48,276 nt of DNA, taken from contig JAEZZG010000038.1 in the NCBI GenBank assembly GCA_023442485.1, forward strand, positions 1 through 48,276. Direction: 5' to 3'. Positions 9,113-16,563 of this stretch are shown piece after piece (the first letter of the stretch is position 1; each line of letters opens with the position of its first letter). The stretch is from Actinomycetes bacterium. Lineage in GTDB: Bacteria; Actinomycetota; Actinomycetes; Propionibacteriales; Propionibacteriaceae. The position numbers and the translations under genes were made by a program. The notes beneath the pieces were generated by a model, which was not told where the DNA came from, did not search any database, and worked only from the letters and a program-made list of their open reading frames with translations.

Positions 9113-9141
9113 CCTGCCTCGTCATCACCAAGCGAGGCAGG
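9113..9141 (+). terminator. Hairpin downstream of recG
   Basis: A perfect 9-bp inverted repeat, CCTGCCTCG (9113-9121) and CGAGGCAGG (9133-9141), with an 11-base loop, lies 65 bases after the recG stop. No T-run follows, so it may act as a transcript 3' end structure rather than a full intrinsic terminator. Confidence 0.45.
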
Positions 9142-9156
9142 AGTTCAGCCGGGATG

Positions 9157-9202
9157 AAAATTGCCGATGCCTAGACACACGACGGCATCTAGGCATCGGC
9201 AA
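9157..9202 (-). terminator. Intrinsic terminator of the PNPOx-fold gene
   Basis: A perfect 14-bp stem, TTGCCGATGCCTAG (9161-9174) with its complement at 9189-9202, has a 14-base loop. Read on the minus strand it is followed by TTTT (complement of 9157-9160), so it fits termination of the leftward gene ending at 9237. It could also stop recG readthrough from the other side. Confidence 0.65.
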
Positions 9203-9236
9203 TCTCAGTGATTGGTGATGAAGAGGGTGACTTCCT

Positions 9237-9668
9237 CTAGTGGTTGTACTTGGTGATCGGCTCTGGGCCAAACTCGAAGGTGCGTCCCGAAATCGTATCT
9301 GGCTCGATGCGCACCCAGTTGTTCTTCACCGTGGGAACCCAAGGCCGAAGTGGGGCCTTCTCCGCGCGGGCTAGTTCTTCAGGATCAGTGATTACCTCTG
9401 CGTGGCCGTAGAGAATCACGGACCAGCCAGTCTCGTTATCCCAGCCGTCAGCCTCGAAGGCCACCTGGTTATTCAACAGTAGTTCTTCGAGCTTTGAACC
9501 CTCAGCAGTGCGGAAGATGATCGATTCGCCGTCAATGCAGAAGTTGATCGGGAACAACTGCGGGCGGTTATCGACAACGGTAGCCAGTCGGCCAACTTCA
9601 GCGGTGCCGAGGTAATCCCAAGCGTTTTCTTCGTCGAGGACGATCATCGGGTTCTTGTTTTCTGCCAT
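9237..9668 (-). CDS. Pyridoxamine 5'-phosphate oxidase-fold flavin (or F420) binding protein
   Basis: This 143-residue protein belongs to the small split-barrel PNPOx-like family that binds FMN or F420. The visible marks are YLGTAEVGRLATVVDNRPQ (the characteristic first strands), FPINFCIDGESIIFRTAEGSK and the GWSVILYGHAEVI strand with the conserved glycine-histidine. Members are often unspecific oxidoreductases or heme/F420-binding proteins, so the substrate cannot be given. It is monocistronic: divergent from rsmD (about 75 bases shared upstream), convergent with recG, and followed by a strong terminator hairpin. An AGGTGAG motif precedes the ATG at 9668. Confidence 0.85.
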   Translation of the reverse strand: MAENKNPMIVLDEENAWDYLGTAEVGRLATVVDNRPQLFPINFCIDGESIIFRTAEGSKLEELLLNNQVAFEADGWDNETGWSVILYGHAEVITDPEELARAEKAPLRPWVPTVKNNWVRIEPDTISGRTFEFGPEPITKYNH

Positions 9669-9744
9669 GGGTCTATTCTCACCTATCGTTGCGAGGTTTG
9701 CACGGGTTGGGACAAGCCTACGTCACTTCGGTAGCCTTGGCGGC

Positions 9745-10368
9745 GTGACCAGAATCATCGCCGGACGCGCCAAGGGTGCTCGACTCGTAGCCCCGGTGGA
9801 TTCATGCACTCGCCCAACCTCAGATCGGGTCCGGGAGGCGGTGTTTTCTGGACTAGCTTCCTGGTTGGGGACGGTGGACGATCCCCCCGAGTCCCAACTC
9901 GCCGGTATTCGCTTCCTAGATTTGTACTCCGGCACGGGCGCGATGTGTCTGGAGGCGGTCAGTCGCGGAGCTGAAGGGGTAGCTGTCGAACGTGACCGTA
10001 AGGTTGCCCAGTCGATCCGGGCCAACGCGTCCGCCTTGAAACTACCGCTTCGAGTCCACAGCGCCACCGTCGATCACTTCATCACCCAATCCGAGAACCC
10101 AGACACGGCTGATCGGGCAGCCTTCGACGTGGTCTGGCTCGACCCGCCATATGAATATGGATCGGATGAGATATCCGCCCAGATCCGACGCGTGATCAGC
10201 GCTGGTCTCGTCGTTTCGGACGGACTTGTGATCGCGGAACGCTCGTCGAGGTCTGATCCACTTGATCTAGCCGAGGCGGAGGACGGGTGGACCAAGACCT
10301 ATGGGGAGACGGTGCTGTTCTACTGGGTGCCCGGCGAATCCATGATTCCCCGCCTGACCAAATCCTGA
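9745..10368 (+). CDS. rsmD: 16S rRNA (guanine966-N2)-methyltransferase RsmD
   Basis: RsmD methylates G966 of 16S rRNA during 30S assembly. The sequence begins VTRIIAGRAKGARL, the typical RsmD start, and shows the RPTSDRVREAVFSGL motif, the SAM loop LDLYSGTGAMCLEA and the catalytic WLDPPYEYG (DPPY) near residue 132. I start at the GTG at 9745 (207 residues). The frame runs open from an ATG at 9655, but that would lie over the divergent neighbour's start and add 30 residues absent from the family. rsmD is usually followed directly by coaD; here a choline-type transporter lies between them. Confidence 0.93.
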   Translation: MTRIIAGRAKGARLVAPVDSCTRPTSDRVREAVFSGLASWLGTVDDPPESQLAGIRFLDLYSGTGAMCLEAVSRGAEGVAVERDRKVAQSIRANASALKLPLRVHSATVDHFITQSENPDTADRAAFDVVWLDPPYEYGSDEISAQIRRVISAGLVVSDGLVIAERSSRSDPLDLAEAEDGWTKTYGETVLFYWVPGESMIPRLTKS

Positions 10369-10637
10369 GCGGCACCCGGTTGGTCGTCTCCGCCCCACCG
10401 ATCCCGCCGAGGGTAGGGGAGAAAGGCTGGAATCTGCGGTCTCGAGGCTAAGCGTTCGCCTAGGTCATATCGGGTAGATGTGTGCGTGCCAAGGTGTTGT
10501 CGTCTTGACCATCTTGTATCGTGTGGGACTGAATGGGGCGAGGAAATGAGGTCCTTTACGCACGGGGTGATCCCTTCCTAGGTGCTGACGGCGCCACCCT
10601 CAGGCTGAGCCCATTCGGAGAAATGCGAGGTGACCAA
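10369..10637 (+). promoter_or_regulatory. Leader between rsmD and the BCCT transporter
   Basis: These 269 bases hold no convincing gene. A TTGACC hexamer at 10505-10510 could be a -35 element, but I see no good -10 at the expected distance. Upstream in-frame starts (ATG at 10533 and 10623) exist; the GAGG at 10627-10630 supports the start at 10638. Confidence 0.3.
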
Positions 10638-12791
10638 ATGGCGAAGCTTCCACATCTGAGACAATCTATCGAGATTAGTCCAGGGCCGACGAAGCTCAAC
10701 CTCCCCGTTTTCATATCGTCGAGTGTGCTGATCGTCGTGGTGTCGATCATCGCCGCTGCTGCGCCTGCTAAAACCAACGCGGTCTTGATGTCGGTGGTGT
10801 CGTGGTTTTCGACCTGGTTCGGTTTCTTCTACATCGCCTTAGCAACGATCATCCTTGGTTTTGTGCTGTGGTTAGCCATGTCGCGCTACGGACGCCTGCG
10901 CCTAGGCCACGATAACTCCCGCCCAGAGTTTTCTTTCTTCTCCTGGGCGGCCATGCTTTTCGCCGCAGGCATCGGCTCCGACATCCTATTCTTCTCGGTG
11001 GCCGAACCCGTCACTCACTTCCTCCAACCCCCCTACGCCGAGCCAGAAAGTATCGAGGCAGCACGGCAGGCCGTCGTCTGGGGGCTATTCCACTATGGGA
11101 TCACTGGCTGGGGGATGTACTCCCTCGTCGGGATCGCCCTTGGTTACTTTGCCTATCGCCGGGGCCTGCCCCTCGCCGTCAGATCAGCTCTGTTCCCCTT
11201 GATCGGTCGCCGAGTAGAAGGCAAGATCGGGGACTGCGTGGATATCGCTGCGGTTCTCGCCACCATCTTCGGAATCGCCGTCTCCTTGGGTATTGGAGTC
11301 GTGCAACTGTCGTTGGGCCTATCTATTCTCGGCGTGCCCTTCAGCCGCAAAATCATGGAGATCGTCTTGATCGTCATTGCGGTGATGATGGCGGCGATCT
11401 CGGCGACGACGGGTCTGGATCGCGGGATTCGGCTTCTGTCCCAACTCAACGTCTGCCTCGGCATTTTCCTGGGCGGATGGGTGCTGTTCACCGGCAACAC
11501 ACCCTTCCTGCTCTCTGCCTTTGTGACCAACGTCGGCGACTATCTCTCCTCCTTCCCACGAATCACCCTCGATGCCATGCCCTACGGGGACTACAGCGCC
11601 TGGATGGGGGCATGGACCCTATTCTTCTGGACCTGGTGGATCGCCTGGGCTTCCTTCATCGGCATGTTCCTCGCCAGAATCTCTCGCGGACGGACAATCC
11701 GCCAACTCGTTTTTGGCTCCCTCGTCATCCCCTTCATGTACGTCGCGATGTGGATCAACATCTTCGGTGACGACGCCATAGACCTGATCAGGCGCGGAAA
11801 CCGAGAGCTAGCAGACGCAGTGCTGGAGAGCCCGGAGCAGGGGATCTATCAGCTACTCCAATCCCACTCCTTGCCGATGTTCTCGATCGCGGTCGCCGTG
11901 GTGGTTGGGCTGCTGTTCTACGTCACCTCCGCCGACTCCGGTGCCCTGGTGATGACGAATCTGTGTTCAAACCTGGCCCATCCCGGAGCTGACGGAGCTC
12001 ACCGGGTGCGCATCTTTTGGGCTTCCGTCACAGGTGTATTGACCATCGTCACCTTGGCTATCGGCGGCATCCCAGCCCTGCAGAACGCCACCATCATCAT
12101 GGCGGTGCCTTTCTCATTCGTCCTGGTCGCGGTCATGTTCGGCCTACACAGGGCAATCACGACGGAGGGACGCAGCAGCGATCTGCATGCCCAGATCTTT
12201 GAAGAGAAGGTGGTGGCCAAACGCGACGAATCCGGGTCGAGACTGCCCTGGGGAGAGTTGCTGGCTACGGCTTTGTCAACCACCGACCGCAAACAGGCCC
12301 GCCAGGCATTGAACCGCACCGTCGTCCCCGCTTTGACCGAGGTCGCTGAGACCTTGACTGAGTTCGGGGCCGAAGCCTCAGTGATTCGAGCAGCGGCCTC
12401 AGCCGAGGAGAGCCTCGACGCTGATCCCAGCCGCGCCCTCATCGACGAATCCGATGTCGCCACACTCGTGGTCGGATCGGATCAGGAGTCCTTCTACTAT
12501 CAGGTGACCGTCGTGATGAAGCCCACCCCTGGTCTTGCTGGTTTCATGGTCCGCGAGGCCGATACCTCTGCGGTTCTCGAGGTTTGCGTCCCGGGACGCA
12601 ATATCAACTACAACATCATGGGGCTGTCGATCGAGCAGATCCGACGCGATGTTGTGGAAAACTATGAGCGCTACCTCGCCTATCTCCAAGCCAGATCCTT
12701 GCAGTCGGGCAAATGGGGTGGGGCAGCCGAAGGGAAGCGCGAGACCTTGCCGACCAGATTGAAGCGTCGATTCATCCACGACCACCACTAG
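10638..12791 (+). CDS. betT: BCCT-family transporter, BetT-like (choline/betaine uptake)
   Basis: This is a 717-residue inner-membrane transporter of the betaine/choline/carnitine family. It has about 12 hydrophobic segments, the tryptophan-rich family signature WTLFFWTWWIAWASF (about residues 327-341) and the unwound-helix motif AAGIGSDILFFSVAEP (about 107-122). The aspartate after GIGS resembles proton-coupled BetT rather than the sodium-coupled GMGIG form. A cytoplasmic C-terminal domain of roughly 190 residues is also BetT-like and probably osmosensing. GAGG with 7-base spacing precedes the ATG at 10638; the frame is open from 10533. Its stop overlaps the ribosome site of coaD, so the two are likely co-translated. 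Substrate choice is inferred. Confidence 0.88.
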   Translation: MAKLPHLRQSIEISPGPTKLNLPVFISSSVLIVVVSIIAAAAPAKTNAVLMSVVSWFSTWFGFFYIALATIILGFVLWLAMSRYGRLRLGHDNSRPEFSFFSWAAMLFAAGIGSDILFFSVAEPVTHFLQPPYAEPESIEAARQAVVWGLFHYGITGWGMYSLVGIALGYFAYRRGLPLAVRSALFPLIGRRVEGKIGDCVDIAAVLATIFGIAVSLGIGVVQLSLGLSILGVPFSRKIMEIVLIVIAVMMAAISATTGLDRGIRLLSQLNVCLGIFLGGWVLFTGNTPFLLSAFVTNVGDYLSSFPRITLDAMPYGDYSAWMGAWTLFFWTWWIAWASFIGMFLARISRGRTIRQLVFGSLVIPFMYVAMWINIFGDDAIDLIRRGNRELADAVLESPEQGIYQLLQSHSLPMFSIAVAVVVGLLFYVTSADSGALVMTNLCSNLAHPGADGAHRVRIFWASVTGVLTIVTLAIGGIPALQNATIIMAVPFSFVLVAVMFGLHRAITTEGRSSDLHAQIFEEKVVAKRDESGSRLPWGELLATALSTTDRKQARQALNRTVVPALTEVAETLTEFGAEASVIRAAASAEESLDADPSRALIDESDVATLVVGSDQESFYYQVTVVMKPTPGLAGFMVREADTSAVLEVCVPGRNINYNIMGLSIEQIRRDVVENYERYLAYLQARSLQSGKWGGAAEGKRETLPTRLKRRFIHDHH

Positions 12792-12799
12792 GGGGATCA

Positions 12800-13300
12800 A
12801 TGAAGGTTTGTTGTCCAGGCAGTTTCGACCCGATCACCCTGGGCCACCTCGATGTGATCGAGCGTGCGGCCCACTTATTCGGTGAGGTTGTGGTGGCGGT
12901 GGGAAATAACACCACGAAGAACTACCTGCTATCCCACGATGAACGGCTTGAGTTAGTGCATTTGGCTATCGCCGATCTTGACGCCAACGTGACGGTGATG
13001 TCGTTGCCGTCGGGTCTGCTAGTCGATTTCTGTGCACACATCGGCGCCGACGCGATCATCAAGGGGCTCAGGTTCGGGGCTGACTTCGATTACGAACTCC
13101 AGATCGCCCACGTCAACGCGGCTCTGGCTTCCCAGGTAGAGACGATTCTGTTGCCGTCGGGGCGCAATGTGGGCACGATTTCGTCGACGATCGTGCGTGA
13201 GATTGCCCTCAATGACGGCGACATCACCCCCTTCGTCCCGACCCGGGTTGCCGAAGCGATCAAGGATATTTTGTCCAAGCGCACCCAAGGGCTAGACTAG
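12800..13300 (+). CDS. coaD: Phosphopantetheine adenylyltransferase CoaD
   Basis: CoaD makes dephospho-CoA from 4'-phosphopantetheine and ATP, the fourth step of CoA synthesis. The 166-residue product is normal length. It has the nucleotidyltransferase GSFDPITLGHLDVIERA start with the (T/H)xGH box, KGLRFGADFDYE, and the late GTISSTIVREIA motif corresponding to ISSxxVR. The ATG at 12800 has AGGGGG just upstream, and this ribosome site begins inside the stop codon of the transporter gene, implying coupling. A start upstream inside the transporter gene is not needed. Confidence 0.96.
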   Translation: MKVCCPGSFDPITLGHLDVIERAAHLFGEVVVAVGNNTTKNYLLSHDERLELVHLAIADLDANVTVMSLPSGLLVDFCAHIGADAIIKGLRFGADFDYELQIAHVNAALASQVETILLPSGRNVGTISSTIVREIALNDGDITPFVPTRVAEAIKDILSKRTQGLD

Positions 13301-13415
13301 ACCCTCGGTCATGACTTGTGACTAGCTAAGCAGAGCTTATTCAGCGAATCTGAATATGCTGTCGGAGCGCAAGCTGACAGCACAGCCGCCACTCATCAAT
13401 CGAGAGGTGAACGCC

Positions 13416-14039
13416 ATGTCAACCCATACTCCGCGGCAGGCATCTTCTCCGTCAGAGGGAGCTGCCGGTTCCTCTCGTCGTCCTGGACGAGACGACAACC
13501 GCTTCCGGGTAGAGATTCGGGATGTGGGGCGTCGTCCAGGGGATCAGAGGGGCTTCGAGGCTGAACTGGATGCTCCCGCTGAACTAGGTATCGGCATGAT
13601 CAGGGTGCCAGAATCATCTCCGATTACCCTCGACCTGGTGTTTCAGTCGGTGGTAGAGGGGATTCTCGTCACCGGAACGGCCACTGCTGATTTAGAGGGG
13701 GAATGCTCTCGCTGCCTCGAACCTTTCGATTACTCGGACGTGTTTGATGTTCAAGAGCTGTTCTTCTGGCCAGAAAAACGCGACGAAGCTGATGAAGATT
13801 GTCGCTTTGTCGTCGACGAGGCCATTGATCTTGAAGAGGTCATCCGGGACGCCATCGTGCTGACACTGCCATTTGCGCCGTTGTGCCACGAGGATTGTTT
13901 GGGTCTCTGCCCCGATTGTGGACAGAATCTGAACAGTGATCCCGATCACAGCCACGGCGATCAAGTTGATTCCCGGTGGGGGAAGCTGCTTGACTTGTTT
14001 GGCGATCAGGACGATGATCGAGGCTCTGGCAGCCAGTGA
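13416..14039 (+). CDS. DUF177 (YceD-family) protein, probable 23S rRNA accumulation factor
   Basis: The 207-residue protein belongs to the DUF177/YceD family, which sits next to rpmF in most bacteria and is linked to large-subunit rRNA accumulation. Visible marks are the GECSRCLEPFDY motif, the acidic FWPEKRDEADED stretch and the C-terminal cysteine cluster CHEDCLGLCPDCG that probably binds zinc. The N-terminal 30 residues are polar and likely disordered. I use the ATG at 13416, preceded by GAGAGGTG; the frame is open from 13356. The pairing with rpmF is the standard one. Confidence 0.9.
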   Translation: MSTHTPRQASSPSEGAAGSSRRPGRDDNRFRVEIRDVGRRPGDQRGFEAELDAPAELGIGMIRVPESSPITLDLVFQSVVEGILVTGTATADLEGECSRCLEPFDYSDVFDVQELFFWPEKRDEADEDCRFVVDEAIDLEEVIRDAIVLTLPFAPLCHEDCLGLCPDCGQNLNSDPDHSHGDQVDSRWGKLLDLFGDQDDDRGSGSQ

Positions 14040-14050
14040 CCCAGAATCGT

Positions 14051-14078
14051 CGAGGCCATCGGTGAAGAACCGGCCTCG
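14051..14078 (+). other. Inverted repeat upstream of rpmF
   Basis: CGAGGCC (14051-14057) and GGCCTCG (14072-14078) form a perfect 7-bp stem with a 14-base loop between the DUF177 gene and rpmF. There is no T-run. It may be a leader structure adjusting rpmF translation, or chance. Confidence 0.3.
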
Positions 14079-14113
14079 GGCGAGACAGACAACTATCAAC
14101 CAAGGAGAATCCC

Positions 14114-14305
14114 GTGGCAGTTCCTAAGCGGAGAATGTCCCGCAGCAACACGCGGTCGCGTCGCTCCCAATGGAAGACCGTGGCCCCCACCCTGGTCACC
14201 TGCGCCAATCCGGCGTGCCGGGAGAAGCACCTGCCGCACACCGCGTGCCCTGCCTGTGGCCAGTACGGCCCGCGCGGCCAGCGTCGTCAGGTCATCGAGG
14301 CCTAG
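14114..14305 (+). CDS. rpmF: Ribosomal protein bL32
   Basis: bL32 is a small structural protein of the 50S subunit. The 63-residue sequence starts MAVPKRRMSRSNTRSRRSQW, typical of bL32, and carries a four-cysteine zinc ribbon (CANPAC and CPAC). It is therefore the zinc-containing (C+) form rather than a cysteine-free paralogue. The start is GTG at 14114 with AAGGAG six bases upstream. rnc begins two bases after its stop. Confidence 0.97.
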   Translation: MAVPKRRMSRSNTRSRRSQWKTVAPTLVTCANPACREKHLPHTACPACGQYGPRGQRRQVIEA

Positions 14306-14307
14306 CC

Positions 14308-15072
14308 GTGGCCGCGACAGCTACGCCGGCTGTCGGGTTTGAACAGCTTCTCGAGGAGCTGGGGATCACCATCGATCCTCAGCTTCTTGATCTTGCTTTA
14401 ACGCACCGTTCCTACGCATACGAGAACGGTGGCATCCCCACCAATGAGCGGCTTGAATTTCTAGGTGACGCCGTCCTCGGGGTGACTGTCACAGACTACC
14501 TCTACCGGCACTTCCCCGATTATCCTGAGGGGCGCCTGGCGAAACTGCGTGCCAATGTGGTCTCCGCCGTGTCTTTGGCGAAGGTCGCTCGCTCTCTCAA
14601 CCTGGGCTCACTGATCAAACTCGGACGCGGTGAGATCCTCACTCACGGCAATAACAAGGACTCCATCCTCGCCGATACCACCGAGGCCTTGATCGGTGCC
14701 GTCTATCTATCCGCCGGGAGGCTGGGCGCAGAAACCCTGGTTCATCACCTCTTCGATCCGGTGGTTATCAATGCCGATCGGCTCGGTGCCGGGCTCGATT
14801 TCAAGACCTCTCTCCAAGAGGTTTGCGCCCAGCTAGGGTACGAACCCCCCGTCTATGAGATCACCGAATCCGGCCCCGACCATGACAAACGCTTCGATGC
14901 TGCGGTGCGCATCAACGGCACGTCTTACCCGCCAGGGCACGGCCACAACAAGAAACAGGCGGAGCAGGAGGCTGCCGGGAACGCCTTTGCTGCCCTCGTT
15001 GCCATCCGGGACGCCCAGCAGTCTGCCCACGACGGTACCGCCGATGCTGAGGGTGTGATTCCCTCTGCCTGA
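14308..15072 (+). CDS. rnc: Ribonuclease III
   Basis: RNase III cleaves double-stranded RNA, including the rRNA precursor. NERLEFLGDAVLGV (about residues 46-59) is the catalytic signature with its metal-binding glutamate and aspartate, and the second acidic cluster is in DSILADTTEALIGAVYLS. A C-terminal double-stranded RNA-binding domain ends in KKQAEQEAAGNAF. The frame opens at 14170 inside rpmF in another frame, so I start at the GTG at 14308, two bases after the rpmF stop and behind GAGG; the product has 254 residues. Its TGA overlaps the start of mutM. Confidence 0.95.
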   Translation: MAATATPAVGFEQLLEELGITIDPQLLDLALTHRSYAYENGGIPTNERLEFLGDAVLGVTVTDYLYRHFPDYPEGRLAKLRANVVSAVSLAKVARSLNLGSLIKLGRGEILTHGNNKDSILADTTEALIGAVYLSAGRLGAETLVHHLFDPVVINADRLGAGLDFKTSLQEVCAQLGYEPPVYEITESGPDHDKRFDAAVRINGTSYPPGHGHNKKQAEQEAAGNAFAALVAIRDAQQSAHDGTADAEGVIPSA

Positions 15073-15943
15073 GCTACCAGAGGTGGAGACGATTCGACGC
15101 GGACTCACCCCGATGGTGGTTGGGCGTCGCATTGACCGCGTCACCGTCCAGCACCAGCGACTCATCCGCCCCCACCTTGCCTCAACGGCAGATTTCGTCT
15201 CTCAACTGTCTGGCCAGGTGTGTACCGGCACCGATCGGCGCGGCAAGTTCATGTGGCTTAGTTTTGAATCTGGTGACTCTTTGACGATCCATCTTGGGAT
15301 GAGTGGCCAAATCCGGATCGTCGACTCTGATGCGCCACTGCACCGCCACACCCGGGTCGTCTTCTCGCTCAGCGACGGCACCCAGATGAGATTCCTTGAT
15401 CAGCGCATGTTCGGGTTCACCCAGTTCAACCCCGCCGCCGACCACCTTCCCGGACGCCAGATTCCAGCCTCCATCTGCCATATCGCCCCCGACGTCTACG
15501 ACCCGCAGTTCGATCCGGTTCACCTGGTGAGTCGGATTCGGGGATCGTCGTCGGGGATCAAACGTCTACTTCTGAACCAGTCAGTTGTGTCGGGAATAGG
15601 CAATATCTACGCTGATGAGGCACTGTGGCGGGCGCGGCTCCACTATGATTCTGTGGGAGATCGCCTCGGCGAGGCTGCGATCTATCGGTTGATCGACGCT
15701 ATTCGTGATGTCATGGATGCAGCCATTGACCAAGGCGGGACAAGCTTTGATGCCCTCTACGTCAACGTCAACGGAGAATCAGGGTATTTTGATCGATCCT
15801 TGACGGTGTATGGGCAGGCAGGCAAACCTTGTCGCCGATGCGGGACAACGATCGTGAGGGAAAGCTTCATGAACAGGTCCTCGTTTAGGTGTCCATCCTG
15901 TCAGCAACGTCGTCGCTGCGCTACGCGGAAGAGGGAGAGATGA
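15065..15943 (+). CDS. mutM: Formamidopyrimidine-DNA glycosylase MutM (Fpg), apparent CTG start
   Basis: MutM removes 8-oxoguanine and formamidopyrimidines from DNA. The mature enzyme must begin with proline (the Schiff-base nucleophile) followed by glutamate, in the motif PELPEVE. Here that motif is encoded from 15068, and the only codon before it is CTG at 15065; the next codons upstream are CCT, TTC and a TGA at 15056-15058. So translation must begin at CTG; a GTG at 15083 would delete the catalytic residues. GAGGG at 15049-15053 is the likely ribosome site. Other marks are the beta-hairpin lysine in DRRGKF, the H2TH segment NQSVVSGIGNIYADEALW and a C4 zinc finger (CRRC and CPSC). The product has 292 residues. 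Confidence 0.93.
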   Translation: MPELPEVETIRRGLTPMVVGRRIDRVTVQHQRLIRPHLASTADFVSQLSGQVCTGTDRRGKFMWLSFESGDSLTIHLGMSGQIRIVDSDAPLHRHTRVVFSLSDGTQMRFLDQRMFGFTQFNPAADHLPGRQIPASICHIAPDVYDPQFDPVHLVSRIRGSSSGIKRLLLNQSVVSGIGNIYADEALWRARLHYDSVGDRLGEAAIYRLIDAIRDVMDAAIDQGGTSFDALYVNVNGESGYFDRSLTVYGQAGKPCRRCGTTIVRESFMNRSSFRCPSCQQRRRCATRKRER

Positions 15944-16563
15944 GTCGGAGTAAGTTTGGTCGGAATCTGACCCAGTTCATCCAGTTCTGCCTCGTCGGTG
16001 GTTCAGGTGTGGTCGTCAACCTGATCGTCGCCTTCATCATGACGAAACTCCACGGCGGTGTCAGTCGTGACGGTGACGTCATCTTTAGCCTCGGCTCCCA
16101 GCCGGTGCGCTTTACCTTGCTGGTGTGGATCGTCGCCTTCATAGTCGCCAATACCTGGAACTATCAGTTGAACCGTTCCTGGACATTCCGCACCACCGCC
16201 CACCGGTCATGGTGGGCCGAGTTCTGGCCTTTCTTCTTTGTCGGGCTGGTGGCAGCCGTCGTCGGTATCTTCATCAAACATGCACTCACCTCCCCAGGCA
16301 GCATGTTCTACCTTCCCGAAGGCCTCTTCAACGACCATCAAGGATTGAGGGCAAGGGCGTACTGGTCGCAGTTGTTTACCATCATCATCACGATGCCGAT
16401 TAACTACATCGTCAACAAGGTGTGGACCTTCAGGGGCAAGAGTGGCGCCGTCCTCCCCGTTCGCCGTGAAACGGTTCTTGCCGGGGCTCCGGATCGTCCT
16501 GTCGACAGCCTCGAGATGGACACCGACCCGATCGATCCCGATGCCGGGACGGGAGCCCGATAG
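15940..16563 (+). CDS. GtrA-like membrane protein
   Basis: This 207-residue protein has four hydrophobic segments and the GtrA/DPMS family pattern: FIQFCLVGGSGVVVNL near the start, NTWNYQLNRSWTF in the middle and INYIVNKVWTF near the end. GtrA proteins are thought to help flip or present polyprenyl-linked sugars for cell-envelope glycosylation, but no glycosyltransferase is adjacent here, so the exact role is open. The ATG at 15940 overlaps the mutM stop as ATGA and has GAGGGAGAG directly upstream. The last 35 residues are hydrophilic and acidic. Its stop overlaps the GTG of smc (TAGTG). Confidence 0.85.
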   Translation: MSRSKFGRNLTQFIQFCLVGGSGVVVNLIVAFIMTKLHGGVSRDGDVIFSLGSQPVRFTLLVWIVAFIVANTWNYQLNRSWTFRTTAHRSWWAEFWPFFFVGLVAAVVGIFIKHALTSPGSMFYLPEGLFNDHQGLRARAYWSQLFTIIITMPINYIVNKVWTFRGKSGAVLPVRRETVLAGAPDRPVDSLEMDTDPIDPDAGTGAR

